DNA of 64,000 bases from Timema cristinae. Taxonomy: Eukaryota; Arthropoda; Insecta; Phasmatodea; Timematidae. The DNA lies in contig JBCFYV010011135.1 in assembly GCA_039000515.1 (NCBI GenBank), forward strand, positions 28,283,491 through 28,347,490, in the 5' to 3' direction. Numbering within the stretch: position 1 is the first letter of the stretch; each line of letters starts with the position of its first letter. The notes under the pieces were generated by a model that had not been told where the DNA came from, made no database searches, and was given only the letters and a program-made list of their open reading frames with translations. A program made the position numbers and the translations under genes. Shown here piece after piece: positions 12,748 to 25,237 of this stretch.

Positions 12748-15700
12748 CTGAAAATAGAAACAAATAACATCCATTAAAAATTGCGCCAAACTGTAGCTTT
12801 TTTTTCCCCCCTTCTAAAAATGTGTGCATTAAAGTTACTTTAATCAGAGTGGAACTGTATAGAAATTAATCCAAGTTGGAAAATTAAAAACGGTATCTTA
12901 TATACAGGACGCAGACCACCCTCTAGCAAGGGAAAACATGATTTACAGACACCTTTATGAAAAAAAAATAAATATAGTAATCACTAATCAGATATATGAG
13001 TATATTATATGGATAAATTCATCTGACACCTTAATAATATTATGCGATATAAATTTCAACAAACTAACAAAAATGTATAACATAACTAGTGTAAGGATCA
13101 TAAATAAATAAATATATATACATACACACACACACAATTCATCATTATCATCTGTTTCCAGCCTGTGGCTGGGTGAGTTTAGTACTACATTTAAATTTTC
13201 ATAGGCAGAACCTTATCTGACAGCTAGAAAAGTTACTACAGTCCAATGTTCATAGGAAGAACCTTATCTGACAGCTAGAACAGTTACTACAGTCCAATGT
13301 TCATAGGAAGAACCTTATCTGACAGCTAGAAAAGTTACTACAGTCCAATGTTCATAGGAAGAACCTTATCTGACAGCTAGAAAAGTTACTACAGTCCAAT
13401 GTTCATAGGAATAACCTTATCTGACAGCCAGAAAAGTTACTACAGTCCAATGTTCATAGGAAGAAGCTTATCTGACAGCTAGAAAAGTTACTACAGTCCA
13501 ATGTTCACAGTAAGAACCTTATCTGACAGCTAGAAAAGTTACTACAGTCCAATGTTCATAGGAAGAACCTTATCTGACAGCTAGAAAAGTTACTACAGTT
13601 CAATGTTCAAAGGAAGAACCTTATCTGAGAGATATAAGTTACTACAGTCCAATGTTCATAGGAAGAACCTTATCTGAGAGTTAGAACAGTTACTACAGTC
13701 CAATGTTCATAGGAAGAACCTTATCTGACAGAAAATTTACTACAGTCCAATGTTCATAGAAACAATCTTATCTGACAGTTAAAAGGTTACCTAGATCTAT
13801 TTTCTAGCCATGTGATCTGCAGCTGTCACTTTTGATAGATATTATCAACAACATTAAATAACACTAATAATATAGTAATTATTATCAATGTTGACAGTAG
13901 AAAATATGTTTGTATTTTCTAAATGATTCCTCCATTTCAAATTCTCACCATATCTGGAGACGTGACTTATATTAATCAACTTTTAATTTCCTTTGATATG
14001 TGTATCCTTGCCAACCTTCAGCTATGTTCTCGTTAATGTATGGATGTTGTCACGTTTATATTTGACCATAGTGTTCCAGGGTGTCCAGCCAAACTATATT
14101 TCAAAATTCACAGAGCCAATTTCCAACTTTTCCAGTCACTATATTATAAACATTATTGTATTAAAATCGCAACTTAGTGTAGTATTTTTAGACACACACA
14201 CATTTTGAAACGGTAGCACTCGATGAAGAGGTTAAATGATGTCAGCCTAAAGCAATGGGCTGTCGGGTCATGTGATCTAAGTTAGATTTCAGTCAGATTA
14301 TATCTACACATTAAAAGATCACCTTACACGTGCTAGTGAACTAATGACTCAACTTTGGCTAAAGACACGCAACTGAGGGATGGAAGTTGGGATGAAACTC
14401 CCATGTTGACCTGCATAATTCAAGATGGACAACTGTACTAAAATAAATTCACAGCGAGTATTAACTGGAAGAAAAACTGTTATTTTGACAGTTATTGTAA
14501 ATGAAAATGGCACTGGCATAATATTTTATTGAATATGTGAAAACTCCAGAAATTTGATCTAATTCCCTGATTTTTTCCTGACTAAGCAAATTACCTGACT
14601 TTTCCCTTTTTTCCAGGTTGTTGAAGACCCTGTTAATCCTATTATATACACAGACTGGCTTAAACATACTTTCTTGAAATTATCATCCTCAGCATCATTT
14701 AAATGGGTGACCTTGCGGTCTAGGGGTAAGGGGTCGGACTTCTGTGCTGGGGGGTCCGGGGTTCAATCCTCGGTCCCGGCACAGATTTATCTGATTACCA
14801 AACCCTTCCTTCACCTCTGACAAGACTTGTATTAATCACAACTTGTGAATGTGTGGGAATGCCAGGCCTCCACCGTGGTTCGGATTCCACGTTAAACTGT
14901 AGGTCCTCCATTTCATCTCACAATCACCCTACCATTACACATTAGCGTAAGTGCGTATAACCCGAACAGGTAGTAAGACGCGGTGCTAATAATAATTATT
15001 TCCAGCTTGTCAGCTCAATTTAGTAAAGCGCCTCTAGTCAACTCTTTCCTTCCACTATTCTTCCTCCTTTAATAGCTTTCATTATTTTCCTTTCAGTGGC
15101 ACACTTTCTGTTATCTTCTCCTCCTGTTTCTTTATAGGTCTCCCTTGTGCTCTTTTCCTTACAAACCTTCCTTATCTCAAACTCTCACTCTGGTATTCTC
15201 TCCTTTTACAGCCTCGTTAAATCAATCAAATCTCAGTTTTCAGTATGTGAAGCTTCGAAAATAAAGAATATCTGTTACCTACAAAATATCAAATTTTGGA
15301 AACTGTAATGCTTTAACAAAAAAAAAAATATAAAAACATTCCTAGCGAAAATACGCATTTTAAATTTATCATTCTATGCTGTTATATAAAGAATGGTTGA
15401 ATAAGTAAAACATTTACATTATTTGTTTTAAATTTGACATTTTAAAAATTTAACTGCATTGGGGTAATATTAATTACCCAAGCACCCTTGAAAATGATTT
15501 AGATTGTGAATGACAGGGAGATTTTAGTTCGATCCTAGTTGGGTATATTGAGGATGGTATTTTTTTTAAATAAACAATAATACTTAGCACCACATCTTAC
15601 TACCCATTCAGGTTAAGTACTGTAACGTGTTTTACTATTTACAAATTATATATATATATATATATATATTTACAAGAGTACAACCATTGGTACACATATA

Positions 15701-18700
15701 TATACGCGTACGATACTTGGTCACTGTGTCGACGTCTCTAGTATGACACGACCAGTCCCAAACGCACTCACAGGAAGACTACTCCGCTACCTGGCTATTT
15801 GCACCTGTCTCCCCCAACCCCTCTTTTCCACATTCCAGTTAGAGAGGTGGGTACGCTCACTGCTCTCGCAAAATGGTAATTAGAGTTATCAGTTACACTA
15901 CTAATAAAGCTAATGGGTTAGGAATTGGTAAGGTTGAATATAGAGGAAGTGAATCCACATTTGTGTGAAGGCAGAGTGGAAAAACCACCCACCTGAGCGA
16001 GATTCGAACCTCGATCTCCCCGTCCTCAGTAGTCTTAACTCAACACAAAACTAGCCCGTTAGCTAACTATGTCACCTAGGCGGGTTTTTCCAAAAAATAG
16101 TTCACTAAATCATCATGCAAATGCTGGTACACTTTTAAATTTAATTTACTCATCCTTAGCCCTAGCGTAATAAGTACCACAAGCATCTTACCCAAATGAG
16201 TGTAATATTTTTTCCCCCAAGTTTCGGCTTTAGTTACAACAGCCGTCATTAGGGTGTCATCTTTTTTATGGGAGGCTAAGTACATAAATGTTGATCATCA
16301 TACTTTAGTTGTAGACATTTATATTTTATAAGTATTTTTTTTTCTGTCATTTTGAATTTTGATGTAATAATTTCTCAGTTTGTGTCATTTTTGAGCCATT
16401 TTAAGGCATTTATGTTGAATAGGTATATTTTTTAAGTACTCTCGATATTTTATAAATCCATAAATGTTTTCAACACACATTGAGAAGATAATGAAGGCCT
16501 TAAACTTTGTATCCTCTTTGCTTGTTTAGTTGTAAAATACACATTCCTGGTGAGACTGCAACTAGACTGGAGAGGGTTGCGTTGGGAGGGGGTAGCTATT
16601 ACTTCTGAAGCAGATATTTGTAAACCAATATTATATTCAGTAGAATACAAGAGTTTAGTTGTAAAATACACATTCCTGGTGAGACTGCAACTAGACTGGA
16701 GAGGGTTGTGTTGGGAGGGGGTAGCTATTACTTCTGAAGCAGATATTTGTAAACCAATATTATATTCAGTAGAATACAAGAGTTTAGTTGTAAAATACAC
16801 ATTCCTGGTGAGACTGAAACTAGACTGGAGAGGGTTGTGTTGGGAGGGGGTAGCTATTACTTCTGAAGCAGATATTTGTAAATCAATATTATATTCAGTA
16901 GAAAACAAGAGTTTAGTTGTATAATACACACTTTTGAAATGGATTTTTCAAACATTTCATGAAAAAATTTTTTTTTGTGGAAATTCAGTGTTGCTATCGA
17001 CCAGTCACCAGACACATCACAAAGTGGTCAAAAAACCTTTTATTATGAAATTCCTTGACTTTTTTCAGATGATATTAAAAAAAAAATCTTGACTCACTTT
17101 TATTTACATTTTTATGTGCAGAATTAGTCAAGTATTTATATTCCCTGACCTTTCTCCATTTGTGCTATTTGAATCCACCCTGTATTAGTTTCGATTGGTT
17201 AAAACGGAATTACCAGTGAAGTCTATATCTCAACTCAGGGTTCTTACAGACATATAAAACATAAATTCAAGGACTTTTTAAGGACTAAAACTGTTATTTC
17301 TCGTAATGTCTTAAGCTAAGCACGCCAATAAAATAAAATTATAAACCATATCAAATTTTAAATAGATGGAAAACAACTTTTCATTAAATTTAATCAACAT
17401 GAAGGACTATAAAAATAGTAATTAAACTTTGTTGTCCCTTACTTCATTCTCCTTGATTTATTGGTTAGTGCAGTCATTCTAGATTCAGTATATATGGATA
17501 TAACAGGAAATTGAGTGCTAAGATGAAGGGGAGATGAGCTACTAGTTATCGGCAGGCAATTTAATGCAAAACTGTAACTTTTAAATACTAAAAGTGTTGA
17601 TAGGTAGTCAAATATCCTAATAGAATTATTACAAATGATAGTTTTAAAGCAACTTTAAAAAAAACAAGCGAATGCACATGAATTGAGATTTTTAAATATA
17701 GGAAATTAAAGAAAATAACATTGTATTTCATCAAGAGTATTCAATCCATTTGTCAGAGAGGTTAACACTGTTTACCCTTATAGAGATCCCACCCCCATGG
17801 GTGCAACTATCTCTGAGCTGATGACGCGATAACCAATTAAACAAGAGCAGCGGGGAGTAAAGTAAACAAGAGGCAACAGCTAACCTTGATCAAAGAGGAT
17901 GCGCTAGATATTTACCACCCGAGTGATTCTTAGATCACGGTCTTTACAACCACTCTTCAGAACCATTTCAAAAATAAATATTGTAACCTGGAAATTCTAT
18001 GACTTTTCCAGGCCTTGAACAGACACACATTAAATTCCAGGTCTTTCAAGGACCGTATGAACCTGTCAACTTCAAACTATTATTATTATATTATTATTAT
18101 TAGCACCTTGATTTTGCTTTGAAAAGAAAAAATGAGCTACGCACAACTCTCACAGATAAAACTGTTAACATTAGAAAAAAAAAATCATGGCATCCAGCTT
18201 TACCGACCGAGTGGCCTCTGTCATTAGCGATGGCAGCGCCGACATTCACGGATAGAGGGTGTCATGTGGCCGGCGCAATGATTCCTCCAGCCGTTAATCT
18301 CAGTTTTATAGATCATATCTGCTACTCATTCATTCAAATAGCTCCTCATTTCTCCTCATGAGCCAAGAGTTTGATCTCGTTCCAGACAAAACCCGCTTCG
18401 GAGAAGTGTAAGCACCAGGGATCGAACCCATGAAATCTGACCACTAGACCATTACTCCAATTTAATGAAATGAAATTTGCATTTGTCTTGACCAATTTTG
18501 GGAGGAGTCTTATCTAACTACACATCAAGAAAAGTCGCAATTTTCAATAGCAGAATGGGTGTGATGATGGTAGAAATGAGAGAAAATGTACTTGCGACAG
18601 TTTGTCTGTGTGTGTGGGGAGGGGAATCATCCCTCTCAATTCACCAGGCAGGGATTCAAACCCCGATCTATAAATCACCGGCAACTTCAATCTATTCCGA

Positions 18701-21700
18701 GAGTGACGTCTGAAGGATCCCTTCATAGTTAGAGGTATGAGATGCACTGCACACGTTTAGAAATCTTGCCTAGTTTAAAAAGTTGTTTGATAACTTTTAA
18801 AACATGCTTTTCAACAAAATGTAGGCGAAAATTATCAGTAGGTCTCTTACTGAATAAAATGTTTACTTATGAGATTAACGCAAAAGAAACCTAGATATAG
18901 CCTAGAGCTATCTCTATCTTATGATAGTGTCTTAACCAGGGAGTCAAACCTGAACCAGAACAGAAATTAAGTTATTTTTAAAGAAAAGGAACCCTAAAAA
19001 CACTATTCTGATGAATCATAACCGATAAAAATATCGGTTCAACTCCCTGGTCACAACAGAGCATTTTAAGATAATAGAGGATTATTTTTTTAAAAAAGGG
19101 TTGTATTAAGTTATTACACTTTAAAAAAAATCTTAACCTTTTAACTGGTCAGAACCTTAACCTAAATTTAAATAAAAACAAAATAAAAAATATCTAACCC
19201 TTTACTAAATATTCCAGAAATCCCAAATATCTGCAGCGCTTAGCTTTCCCATGCTCAAATGACCACTATTCGGGGTAGTTGTGATATGAAAACCATTTAA
19301 AGTTGTCATAAAACTATTTATTAATAAGATATGAAATGATTACAAACTGTGTATAAACACATTTAATTTAAGATACAAACAAACACAAAATCTACACAAA
19401 ATGGTATTTAACTGACATTTCAAAATCTTTTAAGATTTTAACATTAAAATATTTAAATTAACAATCAAGAAATTAAGTAACACATAAGTAAAAAAAAGAA
19501 AATATTCGCGGACAAATGCACAACTATAAATACTAAGGGTGTGCAAGCTGGCGTTTTTCACTTCGAGTCGAGTTTGAATAAAAGGTTTTCTCTCTCTCAG
19601 GAGTTAGAGTAATATAGATCAATATTTCTACTATAACTATTTCAATTTTAATTTCTGTAATAGATCCATTTAGTACAATTTTTTTTTTTCAGAATTAATT
19701 TTTTTTCATGAAGAAATTTATATCATACAAATTAAGATTTTAAAAAAAGACAGTTTGAAATATTTGGGGACTATATTTGCTATGAATTATTTCATTAAAA
19801 TTGAATAGAATTAAAATTAAACTCAACACAAACTCGAATTTTTATTTAGTACTCGCACCCCTCCTAATTAAATACACTACTTCAAACTAAAAAAAAAAAA
19901 AATTATATATATATATAAGTTTGTCAGCACTTCTCAAGAGAACACATTACAAAAGTTTTTGTCTTTTTTTTTATTAATCCGACACGACAACGGATCAGAG
20001 AGTTAACCCTCGGAAACAATAATGCTGAACGGTAAACACCTCCGTCTACTCCTGGGGAGACATGGCCCGTGCCTGAGCGCGGACTCTCTTGTCATACTCC
20101 AACCTGTTTTGGCTGAAAATAGATCGCCTCATTTTAGTCTCTTGGGGTGTTTTTTTTTTTGGGGGGGGGGGGGGGGTCATGTGTGTCAAAGAGTTTTGTT
20201 TCTACCATTAGTGAATAAAGTTTCAGTCTCTTAATTATAATAATATTTAGCACCACGTCTTACTACCCGTTCGGGTTATACGCTTTAAGTACTAATTACG
20301 CTAATGGATTAGGAATTTGAGAGGGTTGAATTAGAGGAAGTGAACCCGCATTTGCGTGGAGGGAGAGTGGAAAACCATTTAGGAAAAACCACCCCCGGTT
20401 CACCCGAACGAGATTCGAACCTCGATCTCCCCGTCCTCAGAAGTCGAGCTCAACACGACTAACGCGTTAGCCAACTACGCCACCGAGGCGGGTAAGTCTC
20501 TTAATTAAAAACTTATCTAAATATACTATCATTTAAGTAATTCTTCCTTCAATCATATTTCGTAAGGGTGTGCACATAATTATATTGTGATTAGAGACAT
20601 TTTTTTGAATCAATTGGCTAAATTCTAGAATCAAATACAAGTATTACAATTTTAGCTGTCAGAAAAGGTTGTTCCTATGAAAAGTGGACTGTAGTAATTT
20701 TTCTAGTTGTCAGAGAGAGAGTCCGTTGGATTTGAACTAACACCTTAAAATTGAATCCAAATGACTCAAAATATGAGATAAAATTGAAAATTCCAAGTAC
20801 TCGTATACCCTTTTACAACAAGTAAATAATATCAGAGAATGAAGGATGAGAAGAAACTAAACAAACTAAAAGAAAACTAAAGAATCTAGAAGAAAGTAAA
20901 ATTTTCTAATACCGAATAACCAACTACTAAAAGTTCATAAGACAACTTTGGATTTTTTTCTGAAGGCAGATAAGATAAAAAAAAGGGCTTCTTATGCATA
21001 CAATTCCCAAATATATTTTTGTAACTTTGACAAGTAATATGAACCAATTTCACTTGTCGAAATTTACAAAAAAAATATTTTTAGACAGTTGAATTAGAAA
21101 CCAGGCCGTAGAGTCCAATTCATGGAGTCGGATGTAAAAAAATGTATCGAAACCAACTTAGAATAAAAACTTATAGTACTATAACAATATATGGTAACTA
21201 CAGTAGCTCCATGGCTTCTTTGGTGCTGACTGACAGCTCACAGCTGACTTCTGACAGTCAACATTTAGGTGTATACCTAAAGTTTGACTGTCAGAAGTGA
21301 CAGCTGATAAACACATGTTTTTGCAGATCACATGGTTCGGCGTAGGGATATATAATTTGATCTGGTAACTTTTTAGAGTTGTGAGCTGTCAGTCAGCACC
21401 AAAGAAGCCATGGGGCTATTGTATATCATTTTAATTGTATACTTTGTTTCTATTCCTTAGGACCAATATTTATAATTGTGATTAACAATTTTTTTTTTTA
21501 ATATTTACTCACACAATGCCAAAGAAGCTTCCAATGAAGTAATCTTAGTTTGAGGTATTTTACTGGACAGTGGTAAAAAAAGAGAAGTTAAATTCGAAGG
21601 CTTGGCGTATCGCTTTCACAGCCCTGCCTTTTACTGACTTTTTTTATTTTAAACATCACAAAACAAAGTTATCCTAAATTAACCACAACAAACACATGCA

Positions 21701-24700
21701 CAAACAAAACAAGAATAAAAAATTATTTCAAGCAGAGTAGGAGTGATCTCGTATATAATTAGTCTTGTTATATTTGTCTAACACCGCAAACGAGTGGAAA
21801 AAATTACAGTTGAATCAAGGAATCAATACGATCCGTGATATTCAAATTTCAAGAGTTTTTTTTTTTAAACAACTTGTCTTTATACCTGTTCAAGTTATAC
21901 ACTTAGATGTACTAATTACATTAATGTCTTAGAGAGGAGGTAGATTAAATTGTGAATAGTTGTACCGACATTTTAAAACCCTTAGCGTAATTAACACATA
22001 AGTGTGTAACCCAAATGGCTAAGTAAAACTTAGTGCTTAAAAAAATAAAAGGGAGTAAGCGAGCAGGCATTTTTTTCCTACAATTTGACTTTGAATGTAA
22101 ACAAGGTTTTTTATTGAGCTTGAGTAGCATAAAGCAATATTTGTAAAATAAATATTAAAAAAAAACACATTATAATCACATTATCTTGAGGTTCCAAATA
22201 AATTCAATATAATTGTAATCTGTTTTAACTAAACAAAGGAAAATATGAGGTACTTTATTTGATATGAAAATTAACCCTTAAAATTTAATAAAATCAATTA
22301 AAATAGGACTTTTTGAGGAAAAGATACAAAATTCAGTTAAATTCGAGCAGATACTAACTCAACTCAAACTTTGGTACTCGCACAACCTTACAAATAACAA
22401 CCCCCCCCCCTCCCCCCCTCTCTTGTTTTATATCCTTCTGTGTTAACTTTTCACTAGATCCTGTTTGACATCCTAGCTAAGTCGGTAGGTAGCGTTCTCC
22501 GAGTTAAGGGTCCCACGGTCGATTCTTGGCATGACCGTAAAATTAATCAATGGCGAGAAATGGGTGGCGAGAAATGGGTGGCGAGAAATGGTTTCCTCTT
22601 TCACAGTGAATAATTAACGTCCTGGGTGCTGGGTGTTGTGTCTGTACTAGATTTAATAATATTAGCACCGCATCTAACTACCCGTTCGGGTTATACGCTT
22701 TAAGTAATAATTACGCTAATGGATTAGGAATTGAGAAGGTCAAATTAGAGGAAGTGAACCCACATTTGCGTGGAGGGAGAGTGGAAAACCATTTAGGAAA
22801 AACGACCTGACCGAGATTCGAAGCTCGATCTCCCCGTCCTCGGCAGTCGAGCTCAACACGACTAGCGCGTTAGCCAACTACGCCACCGAGGCGGGTATTG
22901 TGTTCTAGATTTAAATAAGTTTATATGTCAAGTGTTGATATAATCAGTTTTGAACCAGTGTGCCGAGGACAGGGAGATCGAGGTTCGAACCTCGGTCGGG
23001 TAAACTTTCCCCCCCCCCTCCCTAAATGGTTTTCCACTCGCCCTCCACGAGAATCTGTGTTCACTTCCTCTAATTCAACCTTCCAAATTCCTAATCCATT
23101 AGAGTAATTAGTACTTAAGCGTGTAACCCTAATGAGTAGTAAGAACGCGATGCTAAATAATAATAATAAATGATCGGTTGGTTAAGAAAATGCACGTTAA
23201 AAGAAAAAATAAATCTTATAAATGAGCAATAAATGGAGCATTAAACTCAATCGTGTCGCGTAACAGGAGCCATGAACTAGTTGAATGAATGAATATTTAA
23301 TAGAAGTGTTCAGGCGCGATACACAATGGAACGTATACACAGCAAATGCAAGAGCATTCTACAACGACGGTTAAACTATTTTACAGAAAATATTTCATCA
23401 TGACAAATCAAGAAAGTGCTTAAGAGAAATCTAGAAACCACTCGACCTAACAATCGCCAGAAGAGTGAAAAATTATATGACTTAAAAGTACACCATCGAT
23501 GATTGCCCATTTGAGATCCAACACGACAATTATATCTCCCAAAAAAAAAAAGTTATATTTGGAAAAAAAGAACAAAAAAAAAGTGGATAGAAAACATTTA
23601 AAAGGAACAAACACAAAATGGAATGGCTTTTACAATGAAAAGAAGAACACAATTCACACTGGACCATGAGGTAATGGCCGCCCCTTGAAGAAAATCGATT
23701 ATTACCGCCTAATCACCCTGAACTAGGTTTCATTCGATCGAAACTCATCAGGAGGGAGTGTGAAACGCACAAACATGACTTCCTACAAGAGGGAAACCAA
23801 AAGAACACAAAAGAAAAAGGAGATTTGTAAAGAATGACAGGACACTTAGATACAGTAGCCCCGTGGCTTATTTGGTGCTGACTGACAGCTGACTTCTGAC
23901 AGTCAACATTTAGGTATATACCTAAATGTTGACTGTCAGAAGTGACAGCTGCTAAACACATGTTTTTGCAGATCATATGGTTCGGCGTAGGGATGCATAA
24001 TTTGGTCTGGTAACTTTTCAAAGCTGTCAGCACCAAAGAAGCCATAGGGCTACTGTAGGAACAAGTAAAAAGGACTAATATAAGGACAATACAGAAAATG
24101 AAATTATATGTTTCTCTATACCTTTTCTATATCTTCTTCCAAATATAATACAACTACCTCATAAAGCGAAAAGAGGCTTTCCTTAAAGATTATATAAAGG
24201 TTAATAAAAGAGTGTTTGGATTTATGTGAATCATCAATCTAGGGGTGCTGTTATTTAACTAGAAGCATAGCAGAATAAAATATTTGAATTATTCCTGAAT
24301 CTCAATCAGAAGTTAGAACATATTATTAAATCGTTTTATGATGAGGGATTTTTTTTTTTACTGTGTAACTTTTAAAGACTAAACATTATTCGGATTTTTC
24401 TTTCTTCAAAATTGTCTAAAATATTTTATTCTAATTGTTGAATCAAGATATTATTCCTTGCTTTGATGGCCACATGGTACAAGGCACTAATTTCGCAATC
24501 TACTCGACTGCCAAAGACAAGGAGATCGGGGTTCGAGACCAATCGGTTGCGCTGAGGGTGGTTTTTATTAAAAGGTTTTCCACTCTCCCTCCACGCCGAG
24601 TGTGGGTGCACTTCTTGGAGATTAAAAAAACGATAACACATTAGTTTAGTTAGTGAATATGCGTATAACCCAAACAGGTAGTAAGACAAAGATATATATC

Positions 24701-25205
24701 TATATATATAAAATAAAATATTATTACAACATGCAATTTCCATCCAAATATTAATGTATAATTTACATAAAGGGCCATAATTGGACATACCCCCACCCAA
24801 TGAAGATGAAGCCAATACATTTTAGAAGCTGATCTGAAGTGTTTGATGCTATGCATGCCCCTTGCATCAAATTTAAGGTGCCTATTTTTGGGAAAATAGC
24901 AACACACTTATCGTTGAAAGACATTTTCGTTACCGACACCAGTTCCAAAAATCACAGCACCACCTGGTGTCTGTCTTGAAGATATTGCAGCGTATATTAG
25001 CTCGGTACCACCGACAACCAACTCGGATTCAAGAGTCGCGCAAATTATCTTTCCTCATTATAATGAATCATAGTATCTGGACCAAATATATTTTTAAATT
25101 TATCGACTTTCCCAAGAATTCCAGTGCCTATCCGTTACAGCCCAATCCCCTGACCTAAATTTCATTCTATCGGAAATAGTCAGGAGCAAGTGTTAATCGA
25201 GACAT

Positions 25206-25237
<32 letters not shown>

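Noticed and set aside
13198..13785. CRISPR-like regular repeats
   Set aside because: Repeats are directly adjacent with no unique spacers, and the genome is eukaryotic; the same holds for the arrays at 28, 35.5, 36.6 and 60.3 kb.
16450..16929. 159- and 124-codon ORFs on opposite strands
   Set aside because: Products of a 129-bp tandem repeat whose period is a multiple of three; no protein signature.
20400..20494. tRNA gene
   Set aside because: The A and B boxes belong to a SINE head; dozens of sister copies carry the SINE body. The same applies to all tRNA-like heads in the window.
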